DNA of 64,000 bases from Azohydromonas caseinilytica (GCF_012927045.1 NZ_JABBFW010000013.1:1-64000); one strand, 5' to 3'. Positions 1 through 8,740 are shown, counted from the first letter of the stretch. The notes: generated by a model not told the origin, from the sequence alone. A program made the numbers and translations.

Positions 1-180
1 CTGCCCAGCGGGCAGCTCCCCTTCACCGAACAGGCTGGGCTGGCCTTGTTCACTCCCTGCTGCGGACGGCGCTTGACTCATGCGCCCATTGTCCCGGCGG
101 CCGGGAGATTCATTCACACCTTCTGAGACAGCCGGGCCCGTATCCGCCAGGCCGGCCCGCGCGTTGACGCCGCAACCGCC

Positions 181-1176
181 TCAGGCCAGCTCCACCGGCG
201 TGATGAGGATGCGCTTGTAGCGCTCCATCATGGCCGGGTCGCTCAGGCCCAGCCAGCGCGCTATCTCGTGGGATGGCTTGCCCTTGCGCAGCTGGCGCAG
301 CGCGAAGGTGTGGCGCAGCTTGTAGCTGCCGCCTTCCACGTCCTCGATGCCCGCAGCCAACAGCACCGTGCGCGCGGCCGTGTACTGCGCCACCTTGCCC
401 CAGGGCTTGCCGCTGGACTTGGTGGAGGGAAAGCACATCGGCCCCGGGATGCCTTGCTGGCGGCGCACCTGCAGCCAGCTCGCCAGCAGCCGCGCGGCCC
501 AGGGCGCCATGGGCGTCTCGCGCGCGGGCGAGTTGCCGTTGCCGGGCAGGCGCAGCTTCCAGGGCAGCTCGCGCACGCGCCCGCCGTCGAAGACCACGCC
601 CTCCAGCGTCAGCGCGCGCACGTCGCCGGGCGTGAGGCCCGCGCCCAGCATCAGCGCCACCGAGGCGCGGTTGCGCAGGTCCTGCCAGTAGCCGGCGCCG
701 CCCGGGCGCGGGCGGCTGTCGGCCAGGTAGCTCACCAGCCGCTTCGCCTCCGAGGCCGGCAGGACCTCGGGCAGCGGGTCGCGCGCATGCGAGTTGGCGA
801 AGCGCACGTCGGCGCGGGCGGCGATCAGCTCCGTCGCCGCGCGGTTGGCGGGCAGGCCATGTGCCAGGCGGCGGTGCTCCATCACGCGCTCCACCAGGCG
901 CAGCAGCCGCAGCGCGTAGCGCGAGGTGAGCTCGTCGAAGCCGCCGCGCGAGGCGATGTAGGCGTCGAGGTCGGCGGCCGTGATCTCGTCCAGTGCGATG
1001 CCGCGCGCCACGCACCACTGCGCCAGCGCCGACCACATGTGCTCGTACACCGCCGCGGAGGAGTCGCGCCGCACCTGGCCGGCCTGCTGGCTGGCGCGCA
1101 GCCAGTCGGTCAGCGCCCGCTGGAATTCCAGCGGACCGGCGCCATGCGGCTCCTCCTCGAACAGATCCAGGTTCAT
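181..1176 (-). CDS. Tyrosine recombinase-like protein, catalytically degenerate
   Basis: The 331-residue protein has the two-domain layout of phage-type integrases: an N-terminal SAM-like helical domain (about residues 20-120) and a C-terminal catalytic-fold domain (about 140-325). The C-terminal block YKLRHTF...LGLSD...MERYKR aligns with the family's box II (HxLR...LGH...Y). The Arg of box II and the final Tyr are present, but the first His is Tyr, the LGH His is Leu, and the box I Arg (normally GLR) is Thr in GLTPGD. Strand exchange is therefore doubtful. It stands alone, with no recognisable att site or tRNA beside it. The start follows an AT-richer stretch that could hold its promoter. 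A diverged but active recombinase cannot be excluded. Confidence 0.75.
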   Translation of the reverse strand: MNLDLFEEEPHGAGPLEFQRALTDWLRASQQAGQVRRDSSAAVYEHMWSALAQWCVARGIALDEITAADLDAYIASRGGFDELTSRYALRLLRLVERVMEHRRLAHGLPANRAATELIAARADVRFANSHARDPLPEVLPASEAKRLVSYLADSRPRPGGAGYWQDLRNRASVALMLGAGLTPGDVRALTLEGVVFDGGRVRELPWKLRLPGNGNSPARETPMAPWAARLLASWLQVRRQQGIPGPMCFPSTKSSGKPWGKVAQYTAARTVLLAAGIEDVEGGSYKLRHTFALRQLRKGKPSHEIARWLGLSDPAMMERYKRILITPVELA

Positions 1177-1295
1177 TGCGAACTAACAAATGGGGTTTGC
1201 GCCGATTCTAGGCAGTGGCCGATGACCCCCTGGCGCCAGCGGGACGGCCCGGCGCCGGTGGCAGACTGCGGGCCCGTCCCAACCACCGTGGCGCC

Positions 1296-1670
1296 ATGGA
1301 ACTGCAGTACCTGACCTTCGATTTCAGCGAGGCCGACGACGGCAGCGGCGGCTTCGACGCCATGGCCTCCGTGCCGCCGCGCGCGCTGCCGGCCCTGGAG
1401 GAGGAGATCGCGCAGGTGCTGGACTGGGCCTACGCCCACTTCCCGGAGGGCCCCGGCCCGCTCGACGAGAGCTTCACCTGGGACGTGGACCTGCAGGCCA
1501 CCAGTGAGAGCAGCACCCAGCAGCGCGTGCGCTACGTCCCCGGAGCGCGCCGCTTCGAGCGTGAGAGCATGGGCAGCGAGACCCTGCGCCACACGCTCAC
1601 GCTGACCCTGGCCGGCAACGCGGACTTCTGCGCGGCATTCCGGGACGCGTTCATCCGCGACGAGGACTGA
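1296..1670 (+). CDS. Hypothetical protein, 124 aa
   Basis: This is a soluble acidic protein of unknown function beginning MELQYLTFDF. An upstream in-frame ATG at 1215 would add a low-complexity Arg/Pro-rich leader typical of non-coding GC-rich DNA, so the internal ATG is preferred. Residues 1-40 resemble an N-terminal beta strand followed by a helix rich in Glu; the C-terminal half reads as alternating strands. No catalytic motif or membrane segment is visible. It is divergent from the recombinase-like gene and is followed 31 bp later by a small membrane-protein ORF on the same strand. Confidence 0.65.
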   Translation: MELQYLTFDFSEADDGSGGFDAMASVPPRALPALEEEIAQVLDWAYAHFPEGPGPLDESFTWDVDLQATSESSTQQRVRYVPGARRFERESMGSETLRHTLTLTLAGNADFCAAFRDAFIRDED

Positions 1671-1701
1671 CGCCATTCCAGGTCGGCGGCGCCGGGCTCG
1701 G

Positions 1702-1911
1702 ATGAGCGGCAGCGGTTCCAAGCGCGGCATGAACCCTGTTGCCGCTCCCGTTCAGATCGCCGGGCCGCTGGCGGCACTGGCCGTCTCGCGCCTGACCGGG
1801 GCGAGCGGCATGGCGCCCACGCTGGTGCTGGCGGCAGGGCTGCAGGTCGGCACCGCGCTGTGGCTGTACCGGCAGCCGCACGAGGCCAAGCCAGCGGCCG
1901 GGCCGCGCTAG
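1702..1911 (+). CDS. Small putative membrane protein, 69 aa
   Basis: The short ORF encodes two hydrophobic stretches (about residues 13-29 and 36-54) separated by a short polar turn, consistent with a two-helix inner-membrane hairpin ending in a basic/Pro tail. It has no recognised family motif. It lies just downstream of the 124-aa hypothetical gene and may be cotranscribed with it. Existence is supported only by reading frame and hydrophobic pattern. Confidence 0.4.
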   Translation: MSGSGSKRGMNPVAAPVQIAGPLAALAVSRLTGASGMAPTLVLAAGLQVGTALWLYRQPHEAKPAAGPR

Positions 1912-1936
1912 CGCGCCGAGGCTGGAAGCGAAGTGA

Positions 1937-2281
1937 TCAATCCGCCAGGCCGCCCGGCGACTGGAATTGCTGCAGCGCCTGCCGGATCGGCTCCACGCCC
2001 TGCGGGCGCACCAGGCGGGCGATCTCCTGCCCGTCTTGCAGCAGGACCAGCGTCGGCCACAGCTTCACCTTGAAGGAGCGCCCGAGCGGGCGGCCCTTGC
2101 CGTCCTCGACGCGCAGGTGCCGCACGTCGGGTGTGGCGTCCAGCGCCTGCGCGATGTCGGGCTGCGCCGCCATGCAGAAGCCGCACCAGGGCGCGCCGAA
2201 TTCCAAGACCGTGGCGCCGCGCAGCGCATCGACCTCGGCGCGGGTGGGTTCGACGGCGGCGTAATGAGGATTGAAGGCCAT
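1937..2281 (-). CDS. Thioredoxin family protein
   Basis: This 114-residue thioredoxin-fold protein has a redox motif WCGFC (Cys33 and Cys36) after the usual beta strand (TVLEFGAP) and a KLWPTL segment carrying the expected cis-Pro. It has no signal peptide, so it is probably cytoplasmic. The dipeptide GF between the cysteines differs from the GP of canonical thioredoxin and should alter redox potential. The C-terminal helix ends in a short tail. It is monocistronic and convergent with the small ORF at 1702-1911. Likely substrates cannot be inferred. Confidence 0.85.
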   Translation of the reverse strand: MAFNPHYAAVEPTRAEVDALRGATVLEFGAPWCGFCMAAQPDIAQALDATPDVRHLRVEDGKGRPLGRSFKVKLWPTLVLLQDGQEIARLVRPQGVEPIRQALQQFQSPGGLAD

Positions 2282-2467
2282 GTCGTGAAGCGTGCAAGCG
2301 ATGTTCCTGGGCCGTGGCGCCCGGCGTGGTCGCGTGGCTGCCAGGCCTTGAGCTCACTCGGGGCAGGCAAGCGCGAGCGCGACATGCCAAGCCGATCTGG
2401 ATCAAGGAAGGTTCAGCGACCAGTGGTGACAATTTGCAACCAATTTCAACACAACGGAGAGGGTTCA

Positions 2468-3130
2468 ATGAAAGCATCCTGGCTGGCCAGTGCGGTCCTG
2501 ATGGCGGCGACGGCAACGGGCGCAACGGCGGCGACGACGTCCTTCGACTCGGTCGGCGAGTTCAGCGGTACTCAAGGCCAGGGCGGCTGGAGCTACGGTT
2601 ACTACAGCAGAGCCGGCGACGCGTCCTCGTTCACGACGATGGCCGTGTTCGGGCCCGGCTTCGAGTACGGCTCGAACCAGAGTGGGCCCACGTGGTGGGA
2701 GGGCGCTCCCCAGAATCCCTGGACCGCCCTGTTCAGCGAGGGCGGACACCCGTCGCTGCAAAGTGGCGACCACTGGGCCGTGCGGCGCTGGGTCAGCGGC
2801 GCCCCGGGCACGCTGTCCATTTCCGGTGACTACCAGGGGATGCTTTTCGGCACGGCGGCCGTGCATGTCCTGATCGATGGCGTGGAGCGCTTCGCCGCCG
2901 TCGCCAATCCCAACCTGATGACGTTCGGGCTGGCCGATCTGGCCGTTTCGCAGGGCTCCACCATCGATTTCGCCATCAGCGCGTACGACGGCAGCCAGCA
3001 CGGCGACGTGATCCGGTTCACCGCCACCGGAGAACTGTTGCCGACCGCCGTGCCCGAGCCCGCCAGCGCGGCGCTGCTGCTGGCCGGCGGCCTGGCTGGC
3101 GCTGCGGTGCGCCGGCGCCGCACCCGCTGA
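2468..3130 (+). CDS. PEP-CTERM sorting domain protein
   Basis: The 220-residue protein has an N-terminal signal peptide (MKASWLASAVLMAATATGATA) and ends with the tripartite exosortase signal: VPEP, then a hydrophobic helix of about 16 residues, then an RRRR tail. The central region is Gly/Ser/Trp-rich and probably beta-structured, and is expected outside the cell or in exopolysaccharide. The ATG at 2468 is chosen because it starts the signal peptide and follows a GGAGAGG ribosome site; longer in-frame extension would bury the signal. No exosortase is in this window, so the sorting enzyme must be elsewhere. Confidence 0.9.
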   Translation: MKASWLASAVLMAATATGATAATTSFDSVGEFSGTQGQGGWSYGYYSRAGDASSFTTMAVFGPGFEYGSNQSGPTWWEGAPQNPWTALFSEGGHPSLQSGDHWAVRRWVSGAPGTLSISGDYQGMLFGTAAVHVLIDGVERFAAVANPNLMTFGLADLAVSQGSTIDFAISAYDGSQHGDVIRFTATGELLPTAVPEPASAALLLAGGLAGAAVRRRRTR

Positions 3131-3254
3131 GCACGCGACGGCGCGCGTGGGCGTCGGGGCTGCGGCATGCCGCCTCGCCCGGCCTGGGCGTATGCCGGCT
3201 CACGGCTTGGGCCGCGCACAATGCCGGCCTGCATCCACTCAGCGGAGCGAGGCC

Positions 3255-4241
3255 ATGCACATCACGCGGCGCGACTGGTTGACCCTGACGGGCGCGGCGC
3301 TCGCCGTCCCGGCCACCGCGGCGCCGGCAGCCCCGCTGCCCGCCCTGCGTTCCTGGCCCTTGCAGACGCCCCGGCGCACCGGTATCCACGACGTGGCGCC
3401 CGCGCCCGACGGCGGCGTGTGGTTCACCGCGCAACAAAGCGGCCACCTGGGCTGGTTCGATCCGCGCAGCGGCCGCTCGGAACTCCTGCCGCTGGGCGAA
3501 CGCTCCTCGCCGCATGGCGTGATCCAGGGCCCGGACGGTGCGGCCTGGATCACCGACAGCGGGCTGGACGCTATCGTGCGCGTGCGCTGGCCGCAGCGCG
3601 AGGTGACGCGTTTCCCGCTGCCCGAAGGCCGCCGCGGCGCCAACCTCAACACCGCCGCCTTCGACGGCGAGGGCGTGCTCTGGTTCACCGGGCAGAACGG
3701 CATCGTCGGCCGGCTCGATCCGGCGCAGGGCCGCATGACGGTGCGCGAGGCCCCGCGCGGCGTCGGCCCCTATGGCATTTGCGCCACGCCCGCGGGCGAG
3801 GTCTGGTACTGCTCGCTGGCCGGCTCCTACATCGCGCACATCGACCGCCGCGGCGGCGAGCCGCGGGTGGTGGAGCCGCCCACGCCGCGCCAGGGTGCGC
3901 GCCGCATCTGGAGCGACAGCCGCGGCCGGCTGTGGGTGAGCGAGTGGAACAGCGGCCAGCTTTCGCAGCACGACCCGGCCAGCGGGCGCTGGCGCCAGTG
4001 GCGGCTGCCGGGCGAAGCGCCGCGGGCCTACGCGGTGTACGTGGACGAGCGCGACCAGGTCTGGGTCAGCGACTTCGGCGCCAACGCCGTGCTGCGCTTC
4101 GACCCGGAGCGCGAGCATTTCGACGCCTGGCGCTTCCCGCGCGAGGACGCCAACGTGCGCCAGATCCTGGGCCGGCGCGGCGAAGTGTGGCTGCCGGAAA
4201 GCGGCACCGAGCACCTGTCGATGCTGCCCACGGCGGCATGA
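3255..4241 (+). CDS. Streptogramin lyase (Vgb)-like beta-propeller, exported
   Basis: The 328-residue protein has a twin-arginine-like leader (TRRDWLTLTGAAL) and then repeated propeller blades with the signature G-x-x-W-x-(T/S/V), e.g. GGVWFT, GAAWIT, GVLWFT, GEVWYC, GRLWVS, DQVWVS and GEVWLP. This repeat is typical of the virginiamycin B lyase/SMP-30-type propeller family. Members linearise streptogramin B or have unknown lyase or binding roles; sequence alone does not show that this one confers antibiotic resistance. Predicted location is periplasmic through Tat. The ATG at 3255 is chosen because it precedes the leader directly. Confidence 0.8.
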   Translation: MHITRRDWLTLTGAALAVPATAAPAAPLPALRSWPLQTPRRTGIHDVAPAPDGGVWFTAQQSGHLGWFDPRSGRSELLPLGERSSPHGVIQGPDGAAWITDSGLDAIVRVRWPQREVTRFPLPEGRRGANLNTAAFDGEGVLWFTGQNGIVGRLDPAQGRMTVREAPRGVGPYGICATPAGEVWYCSLAGSYIAHIDRRGGEPRVVEPPTPRQGARRIWSDSRGRLWVSEWNSGQLSQHDPASGRWRQWRLPGEAPRAYAVYVDERDQVWVSDFGANAVLRFDPEREHFDAWRFPREDANVRQILGRRGEVWLPESGTEHLSMLPTAA

Positions 4242-4281
4242 GCGGCCCGGTGTCGAGCCCACCGGTGCTTCCGGAGCGCAA

Positions 4282-4773
4282 GTGAAAACGCTGCTCGTGG
4301 TCTACGTGTCCTTTACCGGCGGCACGCGCCAGCTGGCCGAGGCGGCTGCCGAGGGCGCACGCGATGAGGCAGGTGTGCGGGTGCGGCTGCTGCAAGCCCC
4401 GCAGGCCGGCCCTCGGGACCTGCTGGACGCCGACGGCTTCGTGTTCGCGGCGCCCGAGATGCTGGGCTCGATGGCCGGCCTGATGAAGGACCTGTTCGAC
4501 CGCTGCTACTACCCGCTGCTGGAGCAGCTGCAGGCCCGGCCCTACGCGGCGCTGGTCTGCGCGGGCAGTGACGGACAGGGCGCGGCACGCCAGATCGAGC
4601 GCATCGCCACCGGCTGGCGCCTCAAGGCCGTGGCGCCGGCGCGGATCGTGTGCACCCACGCCCAGACGGCCGAGGCGATCCAGGCGCCCAAGCGCATCGC
4701 CGAGGCGGAGCTGGATGCGTGTCGTGAACTCGGCGCGGCGCTGGCAGCAGGCTTGGCGCTCGGCGTGTTCTAG
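4282..4773 (+). CDS. Flavodoxin-fold NAD(P)H-dependent oxidoreductase
   Basis: This 163-residue protein starts with GTG after a GGAG ribosome site. The first strand and loop, LVVYVSFTGGTRQLAEA, form the phosphate-binding loop of flavodoxin-like proteins. FVFAAPEMLGSMAG matches the second FMN-contacting segment, in which flavodoxin-like quinone reductases carry a P-x-x-x-G-S motif. It probably binds FMN and transfers electrons from NAD(P)H to a quinone or small acceptor in the cytoplasm. It follows the propeller gene by 40 bp and may be cotranscribed with it. Confidence 0.75.
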   Translation: MKTLLVVYVSFTGGTRQLAEAAAEGARDEAGVRVRLLQAPQAGPRDLLDADGFVFAAPEMLGSMAGLMKDLFDRCYYPLLEQLQARPYAALVCAGSDGQGAARQIERIATGWRLKAVAPARIVCTHAQTAEAIQAPKRIAEAELDACRELGAALAAGLALGVF

Positions 4774-5077
4774 ACAAAAGACTGCCCGTCCGTGGCGCCT
4801 TCGCTCATGAATGGCTGCGAAGCCAAAAGTGTCTTGGACGAATTACCGTGCTGCTGGTAGTTCTTGCGCAAGCGGCAGCGCTTTTTACAGCCCATGGCCC
4901 CGGTGAGCCGACTCGGACTCCAGCTTTGAGTCTGTCCTTTGTTCGGAGGTGCCCGGCCGCGCGCGAGCGCCGGAACCGGTGGCTCAGGCTTGACGCATGG
5001 CGATGGGGCGTGCTTGGCGGCCCGGGCACATGGCCTGCAATGACCGGCTCACTGTCACTCTCTCGCAGGAGCTCTCA
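4774..5077. other. Intergenic region, about 300 bp, no gene seen
   Basis: No convincing reading frame lies between the oxidoreductase and the DUF378 gene. The ORFs here have shadow-like composition. The right end carries an AGGAG ribosome site just before the ATG at 5078. A promoter for DUF378 is probably here but I could not place it with confidence. Confidence 0.4.
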
Positions 5078-5329
5078 ATGGCCATTACCCATGGTGATCT
5101 GCCTTCCGACGTTGCACACCGGGGCGGGCACACGCTGGACGTCATCGCAATGGTGCTGATGATCGTCGGCGGCCTGAACTGGGGCCTCGTCGGCCTGTTC
5201 AACTTCGACCTCGTCGCGGCGCTGTTCGGTGACGGCACGCTGCTGTCGCGCATCGTCTACACGCTGGTGGGCCTCGCGGCGCTGTACGGCATCGCCACCC
5301 TGACGCGCCTGACCCGGCGCCACGCGTAG
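5078..5329 (+). CDS. DUF378 small membrane protein
   Basis: The 83-residue protein has two transmembrane helices (about 23-42 and 55-75). The first contains the DUF378 signature IVGGLNWGLVGLFNFD and the second is LSRIVYTLVGLAALYGI. Family members are small inner-membrane proteins of unknown function, often seen as single genes. The ATG at 5078 follows an AGGAG ribosome site, which excludes the longer frame starting at 4997. A strong hairpin at 5365-5382 closes the convergent interval. Confidence 0.88.
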   Translation: MAITHGDLPSDVAHRGGHTLDVIAMVLMIVGGLNWGLVGLFNFDLVAALFGDGTLLSRIVYTLVGLAALYGIATLTRLTRRHA

Positions 5330-5364
5330 CCCGGACCGGCATTTCCTGTTTCAGCCGGAAGAAA

Positions 5365-5382
5365 GGGGCCGCTTGCGGCCCC
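5365..5382. terminator. Perfect 8-bp hairpin between convergent genes
   Basis: GGGGCCGC (5365-5372), a TT loop, and GCGGCCCC (5375-5382) form a perfect stem. On the minus strand the stem is followed by TTTCTTCC, so it is best placed to terminate the 5425-7480 minus-strand operon. It lacks a strong T-run for the plus strand but may act in both directions. Confidence 0.5.
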
Positions 5383-5424
5383 TCGTCACATCTCGCTGGC
5401 AGGTCGAGGCGAATGCGGTGCCGA

Positions 5425-6444
5425 TCAGCCCGCCAGCGCCTGCAGCGCCGCCATCACCTGGGCGGTGTCGGCCTGCGGCGCGTTGGCCCTGAGCGCGTCC
5501 AGCGCCAGCAGCGTGACGTCGTAGAGGTCGCCGGCAGCCACGGGCACCGCGCAGCCGCGGCGGCCCTGGCCCACGCGCACCAGTACCGAGCCGGCCTGGC
5601 GCCGCACCTCGAACCACTTGTCGTTGGAGAAGCCGTGGCCCTGCGCCTGCAACTGCGGCAGCAGGTTCAGCAGCACCGCGGCGAAGCTCGGCAGCTCGCG
5701 CGCCGTGAGCTGCACGGCGATCTTGTGCTCCCAGTCGTAGCGGCGCTCGGCCAGCGCCGGCGCCACTTCCAGGCGCAGGGTGTGGCAGCGCACGGGATCG
5801 TCGGTGCGCCAGCGGTCCTCCTCGACCCGCAGCGCCGCCTTGGCGCCGTAGACATGGTGGCCGCGCGGCAGCACGCGTGCGGGCGGTGTGGCCGGGGCTG
5901 GCGCATAGGCAGGCGAGGCCGACGCGGGCGAGCTTGGAGGGGGCTCCATCACCTGCCAGGGCGGGCCGTCCGGTGCCTCATCGGCCAAGGGCTCCGCGTC
6001 CGGCCATTCCGCGTCCGGGCCCGGATCGTCGTCGAAGCCGCCGTCCTGACCGGCCAGGGCCGCAGCCGCGAGGGGCGCCAGGTACGGGCGCAACTGCTCC
6101 CGTGCAGCCGAATCGGGCAGGGCGCGCAGCGCACCGAACAGGGCCTGGCCGCCCAGCGCCTCCAGCGCCGCGAGCAGCGCGCCCACGTCGGGCGCCAGCC
6201 CGGCCGCCTGCAGCGCCTCGCCATGCTCGGGGCGACAGCAGCGCACGAAGTCGGCCACGCAGCTCATCTGCGCCACGCTGTCGGTGCCGGACTGCAGCGC
6301 CATGCAGGCGCGGCGCAGGGTTTCAACTTGCTCCGGGCGCAGCTGCGCCACGCCTTCGCGCAGCACTTCCACCGGCAGCAGCGGCAGCCCGCGCGCGCGC
6401 AGCACGCTGTGCAGCCAGCCCGGATTGAGCAGGGACGCATTCAT
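5425..6444 (-). CDS. Hypothetical protein with possible nucleic-acid-binding C-terminal domain
   Basis: The 339-residue protein has three parts: a helical N-terminal region (about 1-130), an acidic Pro/Ala/Ser linker (about 135-190), and a compact C-terminal domain (about 195-330). The C-terminal domain has the pattern HHVYGAKAAL...HTLRLEVAP...YDWEHKIAVQLT...LPSFAAVLLNLL, then NDKWFEVRRQ. That arrangement of four strands and a helix reminds me of Whirly/mitochondrial-RNA-binding-like single-strand-binding folds, but this is a weak recollection, not a proven match. It follows the recombinase-like gene 6479-7480 by 34 bp on the same strand, suggesting a joint function on DNA. Confidence 0.6.
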   Translation of the reverse strand: MNASLLNPGWLHSVLRARGLPLLPVEVLREGVAQLRPEQVETLRRACMALQSGTDSVAQMSCVADFVRCCRPEHGEALQAAGLAPDVGALLAALEALGGQALFGALRALPDSAAREQLRPYLAPLAAAALAGQDGGFDDDPGPDAEWPDAEPLADEAPDGPPWQVMEPPPSSPASASPAYAPAPATPPARVLPRGHHVYGAKAALRVEEDRWRTDDPVRCHTLRLEVAPALAERRYDWEHKIAVQLTARELPSFAAVLLNLLPQLQAQGHGFSNDKWFEVRRQAGSVLVRVGQGRRGCAVPVAAGDLYDVTLLALDALRANAPQADTAQVMAALQALAG

Positions 6445-6478
6445 GCCGGCACCCCGTCACTCACGAGGCCGAGCCGCG

Positions 6479-7480
6479 TCATGGTTCGCCCGCCGGTTCC
6501 AGCGGCCCGTGCGGCACGCCGGCGGCGTCCTGGACGCGGTGGGTCTGGTACAGCGCGTCGCGGGTACGGTCGTCCAGCATCGGCGCCAGGCGGTCCAGCG
6601 CGTCGAGCCGCTGCAGCCCGGCGCGGCGCAGCACCTCGGCATGCGGCACGCCCTCGCTGAGCCAGGCCACGATGGCGCTGTTGCGCAGCGCCGCGGGGCC
6701 GGTGTCGCCGGGCAGGCGGCGCAGCACGCCGTCCTGCAGCGCCTGGTTCAGAAAGGCCTGCACGGCGCGGAACGCGGGCTGACGGCTCAGCGGCCCGCGC
6801 ATCCCGGGCAGTGCCGGGATCAGCGGCGTTTCCGGCTTGGGCAGCCGCGGCAGCCAGGCTTGCAGCGCATCGGCGGTGAGCTCGCTGAGCTGCAGCGTGC
6901 GCCACTGGCTGCGGCGCGGGCCGCCGATCTCCAGCGACCAGACGCCGTCTTCGCCGCGGCTCAGGTGCTCGACCTTGGCCGCCGCGGTTTCGGACAAGGT
7001 GAAACCTTCGGACAGCAGCAGCGAGATCAGCAGCCGGTCGCGCTGCGGCTGCACGTCCAGCGGATGCCAGCCTTCGAGCCGGCGCAGCAGCAGCGCGCGC
7101 TCCGGCGGCGTGAAGGCGACCGAGCGCGGCTGCTCGCGGCGCGGCACCTCGTTGCCCAGGTCCTCGAAGGGATTGCCCGGCGGCAGCGCCCCGCACAGCA
7201 CGCCGCCGGCATGCACCTGGCCCAGCACGCGCCGGTAGCGCGCCTGCGTGGTGGGATTGAGGCGCTCGCCGGCCAGGAAGGCCACGGCCTCGATGGCCGA
7301 AGCCGCTTCCAGCGGCACCTCGCGCCCGGCCAGGAAGCGGCGCCAGGCCAGCCAGTAGGTGGTGTAGAGCTGGCGCGAGCGCGGCGACAGCTTGGGCAGG
7401 CTCATGCCGACAGGGTCGGCCTGCCAGCGCTCGGCATCGGTGGGAGGAGGAGTGTCTGCGTTCACCACTGCAACATACAA
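6479..7480 (-). CDS. Integrase-like protein without catalytic residues
   Basis: The 333-residue protein shows the core-binding and catalytic-fold layout of tyrosine recombinases (SRQLYTTYWLAWRRFL early; RDRLLISLLLSEGFTLSETAAAKVEHL as box I). The box I Arg is Thr (GFT), the box II HxLRH region is reduced to AALRNSAI, and no terminal catalytic Tyr is apparent. It is most likely a DNA-binding relative rather than an active recombinase. The first codon is TTG; in-frame GTG codons follow at 7468 and 7465, so the start is uncertain. It forms an operon with the 339-aa protein downstream. The box I Arg-to-Thr change is shared with the gene at 181-1176. Confidence 0.6.
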   Translation of the reverse strand: MYVAVVNADTPPPTDAERWQADPVGMSLPKLSPRSRQLYTTYWLAWRRFLAGREVPLEAASAIEAVAFLAGERLNPTTQARYRRVLGQVHAGGVLCGALPPGNPFEDLGNEVPRREQPRSVAFTPPERALLLRRLEGWHPLDVQPQRDRLLISLLLSEGFTLSETAAAKVEHLSRGEDGVWSLEIGGPRRSQWRTLQLSELTADALQAWLPRLPKPETPLIPALPGMRGPLSRQPAFRAVQAFLNQALQDGVLRRLPGDTGPAALRNSAIVAWLSEGVPHAEVLRRAGLQRLDALDRLAPMLDDRTRDALYQTHRVQDAAGVPHGPLEPAGEP

Positions 7481-7615
7481 CAGGCCCAGGCTGTTTGTAC
7501 ATCCAGTGCGCTGGTTTCGTGCGGCGGGTCAATCAAAAGGGACGTGAAGGCGCTTGCCGGCTTTCCAGCCCCTTGTACCCGCCCGTCCTCGGGCATGGCT
7601 GCGTGGGTGCGGCTG

Positions 7616-8740
7616 TCAGGGCATCAGCACGTCCCGCAGCGCATGCCCGGCGGCCATGCGGTCCAGGGCGACGTGGATGTCCTGCAGCGGCAGTTGCTCG
7701 CCCATGAGCCGGTTCACGGGCAGCTTGCCCTGCTGGTAGAGCGCGATGTAGCGCGGGATGTCGCGCACCGGCACGGCCGAGCCGATGTAGCTGCCGCGCA
7801 GCGTGCGCTCCTCGGCCACGAGCTGCACCGGCGGCAGCGCCAGGCGCCGGTCCGGGTGCGGCAGCCCGGCGCTGATGGTGCTGCCGCCGCGACGCGTGAG
7901 GGCCCAGGCCAGCTCCAGCGCCGGCACGGCCCCCGCCATCTCGAAAGCCACGTCCACGCCGCCGCACGTATGGGCACGCACCTGCTCGGCGGCGTCCGGG
8001 GCGGCGGCGTTGACGGTGAAGGTGGCGCCCAGTTCCCGTGCCAGGGCCAGCTTGTCCTCGTGCAGGTCCAGCGCCACCACCTCGCGCGCGCCGCTGGCCA
8101 CCGCCGCCAGCAGCGCGCTGAAACCCACGCCGCCCAGGCCCAGCACCGCGGCGGTGCTGCCGGCCTGCAGCCGCGCGGTGTTGAACACGGCGCCCACGCC
8201 GGTGAGCACGGCACAACCGAACAGCGCCGCCTCAGGGAAGCTCAAGGCGGCGTCCACCTTGACGCAGGAGCGGCGCGACACCACGGCGTGGTCGGCGAAG
8301 CAGGACACGCCCAGGTGGTGGTGCACCGGCGCGCCGTCCAGATGCAGCCGCCGCGCGCCCGACAGCAGCGCACCCGCGCCGTTGGCCGCGGCGCCGGGCT
8401 CGCACAGGGCCGGCCGGCCTTCGGCGCACGGCAGGCAGCAACCGCAGCTGGGCATGAAGACCATCACCACGCGGTCGCCCGGGCGCAGATCCGTCACGCC
8501 CGGGCCGCACTCCACCACCTCGCCGGCGGATTCGTGGCCCAGCACCATCGGCACCGGGCGCGGCCGGTCGCCATTGACCACCGACAGGTCCGAGTGGCAC
8601 AGCCCTGCCGCACGCACCCGCACCAGCAACTCGCCCGGCCCGGGCGGATCGAGCTCCACCTCGCGCAACTGCAGAGGCTGCGACTGCGCATAGGGCATGG
8701 CGGCGCCCAGGTGGGTCAACACGGCGGCACGGATTTTCAT
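7616..8740 (-). CDS. Zinc-dependent alcohol dehydrogenase (MDR, class III-like)
   Basis: The 374-residue medium-chain dehydrogenase oxidises alcohols (or reduces aldehydes) with NAD(P). Catalytic-zinc ligands are visible in GLCHSD and in LGHESAGEV. The structural zinc lobe is the four-Cys cluster in SCGCCLPCAEGRPALC. The nucleotide-binding motif is VLGLGGVGFSALL. Length and domain order fit the family. It is a single gene on the minus strand with its ATG at 8740 and an intergenic region of about 220 bp before the divergent NYN gene. The exact substrate cannot be read from sequence. Confidence 0.9.
   Translation of the reverse strand: MKIRAAVLTHLGAAMPYAQSQPLQLREVELDPPGPGELLVRVRAAGLCHSDLSVVNGDRPRPVPMVLGHESAGEVVECGPGVTDLRPGDRVVMVFMPSCGCCLPCAEGRPALCEPGAAANGAGALLSGARRLHLDGAPVHHHLGVSCFADHAVVSRRSCVKVDAALSFPEAALFGCAVLTGVGAVFNTARLQAGSTAAVLGLGGVGFSALLAAVASGAREVVALDLHEDKLALARELGATFTVNAAAPDAAEQVRAHTCGGVDVAFEMAGAVPALELAWALTRRGGSTISAGLPHPDRRLALPPVQLVAEERTLRGSYIGSAVPVRDIPRYIALYQQGKLPVNRLMGEQLPLQDIHVALDRMAAGHALRDVLMP

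Noticed and set aside
1..180. Possible tRNA or att site next to the recombinase-like gene at the window edge
   Set aside because: No cloverleaf or direct repeat was recognised in these bases, and the adjacent recombinase appears inactive.
1755..1766. An extra copy of the GATCGCCGGGCC arm
   Set aside because: It is a single arm inside a coding region without a partner; chance match in GC-rich DNA. A further single arm at 19578-19589 is treated as part of the terminator-like hairpin.
3255..4241. Calling the propeller protein an antibiotic-resistance virginiamycin B lyase
   Set aside because: Propeller repeats fit the family, but most members are not resistance enzymes and this one has an export signal; the function is left open.
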